DNA of 64,000 nucleotides, taken from positions 62,001 to 126,000 of the forward strand of contig NZ_JALBWV010000003.1 of assembly GCF_022678645.1 (NCBI RefSeq). Direction: 5' to 3'. The stretch is from Saccharopolyspora soli. GTDB taxonomy: Bacteria; Actinomycetota; Actinomycetes; Mycobacteriales; Pseudonocardiaceae. Below, piece after piece: positions 9,535-18,015 of the stretch (positions within the stretch are counted from its first letter, which is position 1; each line of letters opens with the position of its first letter). The notes beneath the pieces are model-generated. The model saw only the letters and a list, made by a program, of their open reading frames with translations. It ran no database searches and was not told where the DNA came from. A program made the position numbers and the translations under genes.

Positions 9535-10446
9535 TCAGCGTGTGCCGGACAGGAAGGACTGGACGATTTCGGCGACCTGATGCGGTTTTTCGAAGAGCAT
9601 GCCGTGGCTGGCGTCGATCTCGCGGACCGTCACGTTCGGTCGCTTCGCGGTCAGCGCGGCGAGGTCGCGGCTCAGCCCGGCGTGCAACGCCTGCATCAGA
9701 TCGGTGAATTCCGGTGGGAATCCGGCGAGCCGGGTCGCGCGCACGAGCTGGAACGGTCCGGTGATCCGCTGGAAGATCGGCAGCGCGTCGGCGAATTCCG
9801 AGGCATCTCGCAGCGCTTCGAGCACCGCGGGTCCGGGGTGCGGCCATGTTTGACCATTGTGGACCGACAGACCGCGTTGTGTCATCGCTACCCAGTGCTC
9901 GGCGTCGATGCCCAGTTGGGTCGCGAAAGCGGCCTGCTGGTCCAGCAGCGCGGCCACCTGCTCGGCGCTCATCGGCTGTCCGGAAGCTGTTGTCTGGGTG
10001 GCGAAAACCTCGCGCAGCCGGGCCAATTGCGCGTGCACCTGTTCGGTCGGCATCCCGACGTAGTTGTCGGGGTGCGTTGCTGCCGCGCGATGGCCGTCGA
10101 GGCTCATCGCGGCGGGGCAGTCGGGATGGCGCACCGCCCACATCCCGGCGATCATCCCGCCCAGCGAATGTCCGACCACCGCAGGCGATGGCGATGCGAA
10201 GTGTTCGGCCACCGCGTCCAGATCGTCGAGCACCGCGTCCCAGTTCCAGGGCCCGTCGCCGGAATGTCCGTGGCCTCTGAGGTCCACCGCCAGCACTCGG
10301 TGCGTCGCGGTCAGCAGCGGCGCGAGGTGCTCCCAGGCGAGCAGATTTCCGCCAGCGCCGTGCAGCAACAGCACGGCTGGACCCGAGCCGCCGTGATCGC
10401 GCACCGCGATCTCCACCGCTGCGGACTTGACCAGGACGTCATTCAT
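9535..10446 (-). CDS. alpha/beta hydrolase
   Basis: Alpha/beta-hydrolase of 303 residues. The oxyanion region LLLHGAGGNLLAW is near residue 28, the nucleophile elbow GHSLGG has Ser94, and the catalytic His is in DASHGML near the C terminus. The ATG at 10446 overlaps the stop of the upstream HTH gene by four bases, so the two form one operon. The open frame extends upstream through the HTH gene, but nothing supports a longer protein. It resembles carboxylesterase, lactonase or epoxide-hydrolase-like enzymes without a clear substrate signature. Confidence 0.85.
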   Translation of the reverse strand: MNDVLVKSAAVEIAVRDHGGSGPAVLLLHGAGGNLLAWEHLAPLLTATHRVLAVDLRGHGHSGDGPWNWDAVLDDLDAVAEHFASPSPAVVGHSLGGMIAGMWAVRHPDCPAAMSLDGHRAAATHPDNYVGMPTEQVHAQLARLREVFATQTTASGQPMSAEQVAALLDQQAAFATQLGIDAEHWVAMTQRGLSVHNGQTWPHPGPAVLEALRDASEFADALPIFQRITGPFQLVRATRLAGFPPEFTDLMQALHAGLSRDLAALTAKRPNVTVREIDASHGMLFEKPHQVAEIVQSFLSGTR

Positions 10447-10913
10447 CGGTGCCCTCCGGAGAGTTGGTCGAGGCGCGCGCGGATCGACGCGGTGCTGACC
10501 CCGCCGTCCGGGTGACGCTCGAGCTTGTCGCGGTTGACCAGGTCGTGCACGCCTTGCCGGGTGATGCCCAACATCGCGCCCGCTGTGGACAGCGACACGT
10601 GATCGGCGCCGGGATGCCCGATTCGCCGCGCGACGACTTGCCCCAGCGCGGTGCGCCACCAGGCATCTGGCGGGTCGAACGGGCCGTCGTCGGGGTAGAG
10701 CGCCGCCAGCAGGCGAGCACAGGTGTGCACTGCCGCTTGGTGATCCGGACCGAGCAGCCGCGTGGCCCACGTGGCGGCATCCCGGTCGATGCGCCGCTGC
10801 AGAGACGCGGTAGCCGCATCGGATTCCAGCAGGATCCGCAACGGATCGAGCAACCGGATCGCCACCAGTCGGCGCAGCTCATCGGCCAATTCCTGGTGTT
10901 CGGCACGTGACAT
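10443..10913 (-). CDS. small HTH DNA-binding protein of unknown family
   Basis: Protein of 156 residues. A helix-turn-helix is visible near the C terminus (STAGAMLGITRQGVHDLVNRDKLERH); the N-terminal 100 residues are helical and unassigned. The ATG at 10913 has GGAG eight bases upstream; ATG 10943 is an alternative. It is translationally coupled to the hydrolase downstream and lies just behind a very long inverted repeat holding several copies of a TACTTGACA-like word. The simplest reading is an autoregulating repressor of its own two-gene operon. The family is not one I can name. Confidence 0.7.
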   Translation of the reverse strand: MSRAEHQELADELRRLVAIRLLDPLRILLESDAATASLQRRIDRDAATWATRLLGPDHQAAVHTCARLLAALYPDDGPFDPPDAWWRTALGQVVARRIGHPGADHVSLSTAGAMLGITRQGVHDLVNRDKLERHPDGGVSTASIRARLDQLSGGHR

Positions 10914-10920
10914 CCCCGGG

Positions 10921-10990
10921 CTCCTGACTCGACTACTTGACACAACATAGCAAGTACTTGTCAGAATCTGTCAAGTAGTCGAGTCGGGAG
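10921..10990. promoter_or_regulatory. long inverted-repeat operator with embedded promoter
   Basis: Arms 10921-10942 and 10969-10990 are complementary at 21 of 22 positions; the shared part includes GACTCGACTACTTGACA. Between them is another related word, CAAGTACTTGTCA. On the minus strand the right arm supplies TTGACA as a -35 box, with TATGTT-like sequence about 17-19 bases further on, so the arms overlap the promoter of the HTH/hydrolase operon. Repeated half-sites and promoter overlap point to repression by a multimeric regulator. Confidence 0.7.
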
Positions 10991-11023
10991 TCGTCGGTAG
11001 GAGTCGTGCGCTGTCCCGTCGGT

Positions 11024-11443
11024 TCAGCCCACGAACACGGCGACCTCCATGCCCTCCTCGGCGTGCCTGCCCACCGGGCAGTAGAAGCGGTAGCTACCGG
11101 GAACCAGCGTCACGTTGAGCACTGCCGACTGGCCCGACTGGACCACCGCAGTGCTCTGATTCGCCACACCCGGGCCGTCGATCGCCAAGGCGTGCACGAT
11201 CCTCCCGGCATTCACCGCGTTGAACGCGTAGGGGCCGGGCGCGAGGTGCGTTGGAAGTTCGAGCCGGAACTCGGTCATCCGGACCGTCATCGGGAATGCG
11301 GCGGATGCGCTCACCACCGGTCGCACCGGTTCTGGCGAGGTTGGCGTGGCGGCCGCGGCGCCGGTGCACATCGTGATCAGCAACGCGAGAACGCCGACCA
11401 CCGCCCCGATCCGGGCGCGCTTGTTGTCCGCGAAGATCCGCAT
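11024..11443 (-). CDS. secreted cupredoxin-like copper protein
   Basis: Small exported protein of 139 residues. The signal peptide (RIGAVVGVLALLITMCTGAAAA) is followed by a plastocyanin-like domain. Likely type-1 copper ligands are the His in AGRIVHAL and the Cys, His and Met in YCPVGRHAEEGM, in the classical spacing. The residue before the signal-region Cys is Met, so this is probably not a lipoprotein. The ATG at 11443 is preceded by a G-rich ribosome site. It could carry electrons or buffer copper outside the membrane; no copper-handling gene is adjacent. Confidence 0.78.
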   Translation of the reverse strand: MRIFADNKRARIGAVVGVLALLITMCTGAAAATPTSPEPVRPVVSASAAFPMTVRMTEFRLELPTHLAPGPYAFNAVNAGRIVHALAIDGPGVANQSTAVVQSGQSAVLNVTLVPGSYRFYCPVGRHAEEGMEVAVFVG

Positions 11444-11645
11444 TGTTCAGCCCCCCAAGGAATTCGAGCGTCGACCGCTCGATGAGAAAACCTTTGCCAG
11501 CCTTGGGTTCGCCGAGACGAACAGGCGTTTCAAGCGTACGTCCGAGGGCCCTGCGACGGGTGTCCGATGTGCCCCGTGTGCCCAGCGGAGCAGCCGTTGA
11601 GACTCTTAACGCGCGGGTCGGACGACTTCGCTGATCCCCGTGGGG

Positions 11646-12044
11646 CTACCGCGAGAGGGCGGCGCGGATGTCGTCCGGCATCGGGGTTTTCCGCTTGGAT
11701 GCCGGGTCGACGAACACGTGCCGCATCTCGCCGTCGGCCAGCAGCCGGTCGGCGCTGCGGAACTCCGGGTTGATGATCATGCTCGTGGTGCCCAGGTGCG
11801 AGATGGGCAGCGCGATGTCGACTTCGTCGTCGAAACGAGCCGGTTCCCGGTAGCGCAGCCGTGTTTCGGCCACCACGAGGTCGACCCCGTGGTCCAGCAG
11901 CCGCTGCCACGGCCCGACCCGGTGGCGGAACAACTCGGTGATCGCCACGTCGTAGAAGAACAGGTAGTGCCCGTTGAACACCACGCCCTGCTGGTCGCAC
12001 TCGCTGTAGCGCACCCGGAGCCGGTGGGTGAATGCGGTACTCAT
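11646..12044 (-). CDS. 4-hydroxybenzoyl-CoA-type (hot-dog) thioesterase
   Basis: Hot-dog fold protein of 132 residues. The N-terminal motif RYSECDQQGVVFNGHYLFF is the catalytic Asp/helix region of YbgC-like acyl-CoA thioesterases. The open frame continues upstream, but ATG 12044 is a natural start ten bases after the DUF2277 stop, giving the family length. It probably hydrolyses short or aromatic acyl-CoAs in the cytoplasm. Operon with the DUF2277 gene. Confidence 0.85.
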   Translation of the reverse strand: MSTAFTHRLRVRYSECDQQGVVFNGHYLFFYDVAITELFRHRVGPWQRLLDHGVDLVVAETRLRYREPARFDDEVDIALPISHLGTTSMIINPEFRSADRLLADGEMRHVFVDPASKRKTPMPDDIRAALSR

Positions 12045-12054
12045 ACCGGTGAGG

Positions 12055-12267
12055 TTACCGAGCCCCGCGAACCTCAAGTGCGGCCAGCAATGCCGCGGTA
12101 GCCTTCTCGATCTCGTCCACCGCCTGTTCGAACGCGGCCGCGTTGTGCGCGGCGGGCTTGCGGAATCCGGAGATCTTGCGGACGTATTGCAGGGCCGCCG
12201 CTCGGATGTCGCCGTCGGTGACCTGCTCGGCGTACGGCGGGCGGAGCGTTTTGATGCTGCGGCACAT
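12055..12267 (-). CDS. DUF2277 family small protein
   Basis: Protein of 70 residues starting MCRSIKTLRPP, the conserved opening of the DUF2277 family found across actinobacteria. The rest is an amphipathic helical region (VRKISGFRKPAAHNAAAFEQAV). Function unknown. It sits ten bases upstream of the thioesterase gene and is first in that pair. Confidence 0.85.
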   Translation of the reverse strand: MCRSIKTLRPPYAEQVTDGDIRAAALQYVRKISGFRKPAAHNAAAFEQAVDEIEKATAALLAALEVRGAR

Positions 12268-12637
12268 ACCTGTTCCCGGTGGATTGCCCCGGCGGTCGCC
12301 GGGGTCGATGACCTGTGAACCGAACTGGCTGTCCCGGTCATGCTAGCGGGCGGGGCTCCGTCCGGGCAGCTGGCTGACAAGATCGACAGGGTGTCGCCGA
12401 TGCGAACCAATGCCGGATTTGGTTGCGGGAAAAGACAATATCGCTCGGTGTCAGCATTTATCGTCGCCTGATCCGCGATTCCTCTCCGTCTCGTGTCGCG
12501 GAATGCGGCTGAAACCGGGGCGCATTCGGCTGCGAAATTCAGGATGAAAACCGCAGTGCAACCAAACCTGCTGGGGTTCTTGCTTTTGCGCGGATTTTCC
12601 GGATGCGGCCCTTTGGTAGCGCTGTTAGCCTGCGTTT
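12268..12637. other. intergenic region without a recognisable gene
   Basis: Upstream regions of the DUF2277 gene (minus) and the membrane protein gene (plus). A relatively AT-rich patch lies around 12400-12600. A modest inverted repeat, GAATGCG/CGCATTC with a 13-base loop, is near 12502-12528. No coding pattern, RNA gene or clear operator is visible. Confidence 0.5.
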
Positions 12638-13219
12638 ATGGTCGTGCAACGATTGCAGGCCGCAGCGCTCCTTTTGGGGCCGCTGGTCTTCGCGGCATCG
12701 CCGCTATTCTGGGTCGACGGGCATTATGGGGTGACCGGCGGAATGCTCATCGCGTTGGCCATGGTGCCGTGGGTGTACGGGCTGATCGGTGAATACGAGC
12801 GGTTGCGGGAGCGCGTGCCAATATTGGCCGGACTGTGGTTGTTGCTGCTGCTGGTAGGGATGTTCGGGAGTATCGCCTTCGGGCTGCAGGGCTTTTTCGA
12901 GGGGGTGTTCGGCATCAGCGACCGGGCACCCCTGGCCGCGCTGGACGATTATCCGCCGCAGAGCGTGTTCGTGCTGTGGCTGCCGGGACCGGCATTCCCG
13001 CTGTCCCTGCTGGCATTCGGCCTGCTACTCGGTTGGACCCGAATGTCCCCGCGCTGGGTCGCGGTCCTGGTCTGCGTTGCCGCGATAGCCTTTCCGCTGG
13101 GCCGAGTCCTCCGGCTCGATTGGGTCGCGTACATCGCGGACCTGCTGATGGTGCTGCCGTTCTGCCACCTCGCTTGGTGTGCCTGGCAACGTCCGGTCAT
13201 GGCCACCACATCGACCTGA
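12638..13219 (+). CDS. hypothetical multi-pass membrane protein
   Basis: Protein of 193 residues with about five or six hydrophobic segments (for example LQAAALLLGPLVFAASPLF, AGLWLLLLLVGMFGSIAFGL, WVAVLVCVAAIAFPLG). No family motif recognised. The ATG at 12638 has no ribosome site, while TAGCCT lies about ten bases upstream, so the transcript may be leaderless. Both neighbours are on their own transcription units. Confidence 0.65.
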   Translation: MVVQRLQAAALLLGPLVFAASPLFWVDGHYGVTGGMLIALAMVPWVYGLIGEYERLRERVPILAGLWLLLLLVGMFGSIAFGLQGFFEGVFGISDRAPLAALDDYPPQSVFVLWLPGPAFPLSLLAFGLLLGWTRMSPRWVAVLVCVAAIAFPLGRVLRLDWVAYIADLLMVLPFCHLAWCAWQRPVMATTST

Positions 13220-13437
13220 GCTGACCGTCACTCGGCACTGCCGCAGACGCCGCGGCCGTTGCCTGTGCTGGCCGCGACACCGACGAATCACCCTATGTCG
13301 CTGGAAGTTCTTGGCGATCAGGAACAGCCTCGGCACATCTGCATGCTCAGCGAGGGACGCACGCTGGGTGGCGTCGCCCGCTCCCGTGCGGTGAGCGGCA
13401 CAACACTTTGCCATTGCGCTAAGTATCTTGGGCGTGC

Positions 13438-13791
13438 ATGCTTAGCCACATGGCACAGTGTTCAACGGGGCTTGATGGCGTGTTCCTGGCACTCGCGGAT
13501 CCGACCAGGCGGGCTGTGATCCACCGGCTCGGGCGTGGGCCGACGAGCGTCGGGGAGCTGGCCCGCCATGCCCCGATGACACTTCCTTCCTTCATGAAGC
13601 ACGTGCGGGTGCTCGAATCGAACGGGCTGATCCGCACGGCGAAGTCCGGTCGCGTGCGCACGTGCGAGCTCAACCGGCAGCGGTTGGCACTCGTGGCGGA
13701 CTGGCTGGAGGAGCAGCGGAGCCTCTGGTCGGACCGCACCGATCGGCTGGAACAGTTCGTTACCGAATTCGAGGAGAAGACGACGACATGA
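13438..13791 (+). CDS. ArsR family transcriptional regulator
   Basis: Winged-helix regulator of 117 residues with the ArsR core: FLALADPTRRAVIHRLGRGPTSVGELARHAPMTLPSFMKHVRVLESNGLI. No metal-binding Cys pair of the ArsR/SmtB kind is present, so it belongs to the subgroup paired with SRPBCC proteins. ATG 13438 is preferred, with ATG 13450 possible. Its stop overlaps the next gene by four bases, the usual ArsR-AHSA1 arrangement. Confidence 0.85.
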   Translation: MLSHMAQCSTGLDGVFLALADPTRRAVIHRLGRGPTSVGELARHAPMTLPSFMKHVRVLESNGLIRTAKSGRVRTCELNRQRLALVADWLEEQRSLWSDRTDRLEQFVTEFEEKTTT

Positions 13792-14258
13792 ACCCCGACC
13801 TCGACCTCAGCATCGACCGGGTCATTCGCGCGCCCCGCAAGGTCGTGTGGGACGCCTGGACCGATCCGGCCAGCCTGGCGCAGTGGTGGTTGCCCGCTCC
13901 GACGCAGTGCCGCGTCGACCGCTTGGAGGTCCGCCCAGGCGGCGCGTTCGTCACGAGGATGAGCGAGGACGGCGTCACGTTCGTTCCGCACGTCGATGCG
14001 TGCTTCCTCGTGGTGGACGAGTTCGAGCGCATCGTGTTCACCAACGCCGTCGATGGCGCGTGGCGTCCGGCGAGCCCCGCCCCGGTGGCGATGACCGCCG
14101 AGGTCACGCTGCAGGACCACGCGGACGGCACCGACTACCGGATCGTCGTGCGCCACGGCGACCGGGCCGCCCGGGACCGCCATGCCGAGCTGGGATTCGC
14201 CGAGGGGTGGGGCACTGTCGCCGACCAGCTCACCCGGTTCGTGACGGGCGCACGGTGA
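13788..14258 (+). CDS. SRPBCC (AHSA1-like) ligand-binding protein
   Basis: START-like fold protein of 156 residues, opening SIDRVIRAPRKVVWDAWTDPASLAQWWLP, the typical AHSA1 beginning, and ending with the helix GFAEGWGTVADQLTRFV. These proteins bind small hydrophobic ligands and often occur with an ArsR partner. The start overlaps the regulator's stop (ATGA). Ligand and role unknown. Confidence 0.85.
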   Translation: MNPDLDLSIDRVIRAPRKVVWDAWTDPASLAQWWLPAPTQCRVDRLEVRPGGAFVTRMSEDGVTFVPHVDACFLVVDEFERIVFTNAVDGAWRPASPAPVAMTAEVTLQDHADGTDYRIVVRHGDRAARDRHAELGFAEGWGTVADQLTRFVTGAR

Positions 14259-14320
14259 AGATCACCCGGAACATCGTTCTGACTGTCCACTTTGGTCACA
14301 CGTGCTGACTGCGCCCGAAC

Positions 14321-14956
14321 TCACGGTGCCGCCCCTGTTGTAGCGGACACGGGAGCGGTCAGCATCCCGGTGAGCAGGTCGACGAGCTCGGTGGCCGAGT
14401 CCGGGTCGTCGGGCGCCAGGCCACCGGTCTGCACGGCCCGCTCGCGGTCGGCGAGCAGGGCGAACAGCACGGTTGGAAGGGTGCGCAGCCGACGGCGCCG
14501 GAGAGCGGTCGGCAGATCCTGCAGCGTGCGGTCGAGGCGGGTGATGATCAGCCGTACGGAAGCCCGCTGCGTTCTGTCCAGGTTGGCGAACGCGGACAGC
14601 GCGGCGTGAGTCCGGATCCGTTCGAGGAATCGAGCGTAGTGGGTGGCGCCGTTTTCGTAGGGCACGGTGAGCATTGGCAGGACAAGCGCCGAAACCAATG
14701 CGCGGACGCTGTGCGGCGCACCGGCGGTTTCATCGTCGGCGAGCCGCTCAAGGCGATGTTGCTCCAGGTCGGCCATGCGGTACTCGGCGACGGCGTTGAT
14801 CAGTCCGTCCCGGCTGCCGAAGTGGTACTGGACGGCGGAGTTGTTGCGCTGGCCAGCGGCGATCGCGATGTCGCGCAACGGCACGTCGGTGCCGCGTTCG
14901 GCGATCAGCCGCTCGGCGGCGACGATGATCCGCTCCCTGGCGTCCGCGCTGGCCAC
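14321..14956 (-). CDS. TetR family transcriptional repressor
   Basis: Regulator of 211 residues with N-terminal HTH (RERIIVAAERLIAERGTDVPLRDIAIAAGQRNNSAVQYHFGSRDGLI) and a helical C-terminal domain. GTG 14956 begins immediately before the first helix. It is divergent from the SDR/DapB-like pair; a perfect palindrome stands between them. It probably represses that pair and itself, with a metabolite of the SDR pathway as inducer. Confidence 0.87.
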   Translation of the reverse strand: MASADARERIIVAAERLIAERGTDVPLRDIAIAAGQRNNSAVQYHFGSRDGLINAVAEYRMADLEQHRLERLADDETAGAPHSVRALVSALVLPMLTVPYENGATHYARFLERIRTHAALSAFANLDRTQRASVRLIITRLDRTLQDLPTALRRRRLRTLPTVLFALLADRERAVQTGGLAPDDPDSATELVDLLTGMLTAPVSATTGAAP

Positions 14957-14995
14957 CCCACCACGCTAACACGGAAAAGCGCCCACTCTTGATTT

Positions 14996-15013
14996 TTAAG
15001 CAACTGTGCTTAA
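14996..15013. promoter_or_regulatory. perfect TetR-type operator palindrome
   Basis: TTAAGCAACTGTGCTTAA: seven-base arms around a four-base centre, in the 80 bp between the TetR gene and the SDR gene. It covers the in-frame GTG at 15006, which argues against that codon being the SDR start. Confidence 0.7.
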
Positions 15014-15035
15014 TGGTGGTTGGGTGGTGATTGAC

Positions 15036-15827
15036 ATGCTGGGCTTGCCCGGTGCCGCAGCGGTGGTGACCGGGGCTGGCCGAGGCATTGGCGCGGCGTC
15101 GGCGATCGCGCTGGCGGAGGCTGGCGCGGACGTGGTGATCAGCGCGCGCACCGCGGAGCAGTTGGCCGAGGTCGCCAGCAAGATCGAGGCACTGGGGCGG
15201 CGCGCTGTCGTGGTTCCGGCGGATCTGTCCGATCTGGATGCTGCGGCCGGGCTCGCGCAGGCGGCCGCGGAGCAGTTGGGACGGTTGGACGTGGTGGTGA
15301 ACAACGTGGGCGGCACCGTGCCGAACACGTTCCTGACGACCACGTCGGCCTTTCTGGAGGACGCTTTCCACTTCAACGTCGCCACCGCGCACGCGCTGAC
15401 CCGAGCGGCGGTGCCGCTCATGCTGGACGGTGGCGGCGGGTCGGTGGTGAACATCTCTTCGGTGATGGGTCGGCTGGCGGGCCGCGGGTACTTGGCCTAC
15501 GGCACGGCGAAGGCGGCCCTTGCCCATTACACCCAGCTGGCGGCCGCGGACCTCGCGCCGCGGATCCGGGTGAACGCGATCGCCGTGGGCTCGGTGCGGA
15601 CATCGGCGCTGGACGTGGTCGCGCGCGACGAGGAGCTTCGAACCGCGATGGAAGGGGCGACCCCGCTGCGCCGCTTGGGGCATCCGGACGAGGTGGCGGC
15701 TGCGGTGCTGTTCCTGGCGTCGAGGGCAGCCGGCTACACCACCGGCGCGGTACTGCGGGTCGACGGCGGCATCGGCGCGCCCAACCTCGACCTCAACCTC
15801 CCGGACCTGGAGCACCCGACGAAATGA
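15036..15827 (+). CDS. short-chain dehydrogenase/reductase
   Basis: Classical SDR of 263 residues. It has the cofactor motif TGAGRGIG near the N terminus, NNVGG in place of NNAG, the catalytic Ser in VNISSVMG and the YxxxK motif YGTAKAA. Arg at the end of strand 2 ([10 protein letters not shown]) suggests NADP or a tolerant pocket. ATG 15036 has GGTGG eight bases upstream; GTG 15027 is an alternative. It is ten bases from the DapB-like gene and controlled by the divergent TetR. Confidence 0.87.
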   Translation: MLGLPGAAAVVTGAGRGIGAASAIALAEAGADVVISARTAEQLAEVASKIEALGRRAVVVPADLSDLDAAAGLAQAAAEQLGRLDVVVNNVGGTVPNTFLTTTSAFLEDAFHFNVATAHALTRAAVPLMLDGGGGSVVNISSVMGRLAGRGYLAYGTAKAALAHYTQLAAADLAPRIRVNAIAVGSVRTSALDVVARDEELRTAMEGATPLRRLGHPDEVAAAVLFLASRAAGYTTGAVLRVDGGIGAPNLDLNLPDLEHPTK

Positions 15828-15837
15828 GGAGGCACCG

Positions 15838-16938
15838 GTGGCGTACCGCGTGGTGCAGTGGAGCACCGGCAACGTCGGCAGGTGGGCATTGCGCGGCATC
15901 ATCGACCACCCCGATCTGGAGTTGGCGGGCGTGTGGGTGTCCAGCCCGGCCAAGAACGGTCGCGACGCGGGGGAACTGGCCGGTGCGGACCGTCCACTTG
16001 GGATCCGCGCGACCGCCGATGCCGACGAGCTGATCGCAGCCGAACCGGACTGCGTGGTCTACACGGCGATGGCGGACAACCGGCTGTCGGAGGCGATCGA
16101 CGACCTGTGCCGACTGCTGCGGGCCGGGATCAACGTGGTGGCCAGCGGTCCGGTGTTCCTGTCCTTCCCCGACGGCACCGTGCCGCTTGATCTGGTCGAA
16201 CCGATCCGCTCGGCCGCGGCTGACGGCAGGGCCTCGCTGTGGGTCAACGGCATCGATCCGGGCTGGGCCAACGACTGGCTGCCCCTGCTGCTGTCCGGCA
16301 CCTGCCAGCGCATCGACTTGGTCCGCTGCTCGGAGATCACCGACTACTCCACCTACCACAATCCGCTGGTGTTGTTCGACCTCATGGGCTTCGGCACACC
16401 GCTGGACGAGACCCCGATGCTGCTGCAACCAGGCGTGCTCTCCATTGCCTGGGGCAGCGTGGTACGCCAACTGGCCGCCGCCCTGGAAGTGCCGCTGGAT
16501 TCCGTCGCCGAACACCACGAGCGGTTCCCGGCGCCGGAGCCGTTCACGGTCGCTGGCCGCACGATCAACACGGGCACCATGGCGGCACTGCGGTTCACGG
16601 TCAGCGGCATGGTCGCGGACCGGCCGGTGCTGGTGCTGGTGCTCGAACACGTCACCCGACTCCGACCCGACCTCGCGCCGGACTGGCCGCAACCAGCCGG
16701 GACCGGCTGCTACCGCGTGGAGATCACCGGCGAGCCGAACTACGTGCTGGACCTGCGGCTGACCGGTGGCGACGGCGACCACAACACCGCGGGGGTGGCA
16801 TCCACCGCGATGCGCCTGGTCAACGCCGTGCCCGCGGTGGTGGCCGCGCCACCCGGCCTGCTCACCGCGCTCGACCTTCCCCTGACCACCGGACGGGGAC
16901 TGGTGTCGATCCCGGCACGCGGTGTCATCAACCCGTGA
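15838..16938 (+). CDS. DapB-like NAD(P)-dependent oxidoreductase
   Basis: Protein of 366 residues with an N-terminal Rossmann domain opening AYRVVQWSTGNVGRWALRGIIDHPDLEL, characteristic of the dihydrodipicolinate-reductase-like/diaminopimelate-dehydrogenase-like family common in mycobacteria and relatives. The GTG start at 15838 follows GAGGAGG. True substrates are largely unknown; amine dehydrogenase activity has been described for some members. It forms an operon with the upstream SDR. Confidence 0.8.
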   Translation: MAYRVVQWSTGNVGRWALRGIIDHPDLELAGVWVSSPAKNGRDAGELAGADRPLGIRATADADELIAAEPDCVVYTAMADNRLSEAIDDLCRLLRAGINVVASGPVFLSFPDGTVPLDLVEPIRSAAADGRASLWVNGIDPGWANDWLPLLLSGTCQRIDLVRCSEITDYSTYHNPLVLFDLMGFGTPLDETPMLLQPGVLSIAWGSVVRQLAAALEVPLDSVAEHHERFPAPEPFTVAGRTINTGTMAALRFTVSGMVADRPVLVLVLEHVTRLRPDLAPDWPQPAGTGCYRVEITGEPNYVLDLRLTGGDGDHNTAGVASTAMRLVNAVPAVVAAPPGLLTALDLPLTTGRGLVSIPARGVINP

Positions 16939-16969
16939 GCTGTGGTCCGATGGCCCATCGTGGCGGGTT

Positions 16970-16982
16970 GGACCTCCGGTGC
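16970..16982. promoter_or_regulatory. possible DosR/DevR-like box
   Basis: GGACCTCCGGTGC, about 57 bp before the stress-protein start, approximates the inverted GGACC-N3-GGTCC core of DevR/DosR sites, with one mismatch in the right half. Universal stress proteins and nicotinate phosphoribosyltransferase are both DosR-regulon members in mycobacteria, which makes the context suitable. Weak evidence on its own. Confidence 0.3.
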
Positions 16983-17038
16983 GAGTGGTACCCGAAAGCA
17001 GGCCAACTCCTACAAGCGACCTCGGCGAGGGGGTCTGG

Positions 17039-17917
17039 ATGCGGCGTGAGGTGCTGGCGGGGGTGGACGGCTCGGCAGAGTCGGTGACCGCGGCCCTGTG
17101 GGCAGCGGACGAGGCAGCGTTGCGCGGAGTGCCGCTGCGGTTGCTGACCGTCGATGCGAAAAACACCGGCGACCACGCGTGGAACATCGTGCGCAGCGCC
17201 CGACAGTGGTGCCACCGCGCGCATGGCGGGATCGACATCGCCGAAGACGTCCTGGCCGGATATCCGCCGCAGGTGCTGGTTCGGGAATCGACGGATGCCC
17301 AGCTGCTCGTGGTGGGCTCGCGGGGACTCGGTGCGGTCACCGAGACCCTGCTGGGGTCGGTGAGCATGGGTGTCGCGATGCGCGCGAACTGCCCGGTCGT
17401 CGTCGTGCCGAGACGTCGAGGCAGCTTCGCGCTGGGACCGGTGGTGCTCGGGGTCTCGGGCCCGTCGAGGGGTCGGGCGGCGATCTCGTTCGCCTTCGCC
17501 GAAGCCGCGTTGCGGGGCACGGCGCTGCTGGCGGTGCACGTGTGGCGACCGATCTCCTGGACCGAACCGGCACAACTGGCGGCGTGGTCGACAATGGACG
17601 GTGCGCGCCAGGACCTGACGGCAGAACTGGTCGACTGGGCCTCGGGCTACCCAGATGTGCAGCTGAGCACGGACGTGCGGTACGGCAGCCCTGCCGACGA
17701 GCTGAGCCAGGCCGCGTCCGCCGCGCAGCTGTTGGTCATCGGTCACTGCGGCACGGCGCTGGCGTTGGGCACGGTCGCCCACCGGACCCTGCACCACGCC
17801 GATTGCCCGGTCGCCATCGTCCGCGAAGAACACCGAAGGGAGGACATCGTTTTCTTCGAGGCCGGGGGAGGAGCCGATGAACGACAGGTCCCGCGAGATT
17901 CGAACGCAGCTCCATGA
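17039..17917 (+). CDS. tandem-domain universal stress protein
   Basis: Protein of 292 residues with two UspA domains. Each ends in the ATP-binding loop: GSRGLGAVTETLLGSVSMGV followed by ANCPVVVV in the first, and IGHCGTALALGTVAHRTLHH followed by ADCPVAIV in the second. The first domain looks shortened in its middle helix. ATG 17039 is preceded by GAGGGG; the frame is open further upstream without a ribosome site. It lies just ahead of a small protein gene and nicotinate phosphoribosyltransferase, suggesting a shared stress or dormancy role. Confidence 0.85.
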   Translation: MRREVLAGVDGSAESVTAALWAADEAALRGVPLRLLTVDAKNTGDHAWNIVRSARQWCHRAHGGIDIAEDVLAGYPPQVLVRESTDAQLLVVGSRGLGAVTETLLGSVSMGVAMRANCPVVVVPRRRGSFALGPVVLGVSGPSRGRAAISFAFAEAALRGTALLAVHVWRPISWTEPAQLAAWSTMDGARQDLTAELVDWASGYPDVQLSTDVRYGSPADELSQAASAAQLLVIGHCGTALALGTVAHRTLHHADCPVAIVREEHRREDIVFFEAGGGADERQVPRDSNAAP

Positions 17918-17990
17918 GGTGTTCGGGTGGGCACCTTCGCCACTGGTCGAACTCGCCACCAAGGCTTGGCCATCGCGGGGAAAGCGCTGA
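17877..17990 (+). CDS. putative 37-residue small protein
   Basis: ATG at 17877 with a strong GGAGGAG six bases upstream, stop at 17990. The product opens MNDRSREIRTQLHEVF, continues with GWAPSPLVELATKAW and ends in a basic SRGKR tail. It overlaps the last 41 bases of the stress-protein gene in another frame and ends 25 bases before the nicotinate phosphoribosyltransferase start. The ribosome site and its placement in a compact operon support translation. No family recognised. Confidence 0.5.
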   Translation: MNDRSREIRTQLHEVFGWAPSPLVELATKAWPSRGKR

Positions 17991-18015
17991 ACAGCGAGTC
18001 TGAGCGAGGCGCACG

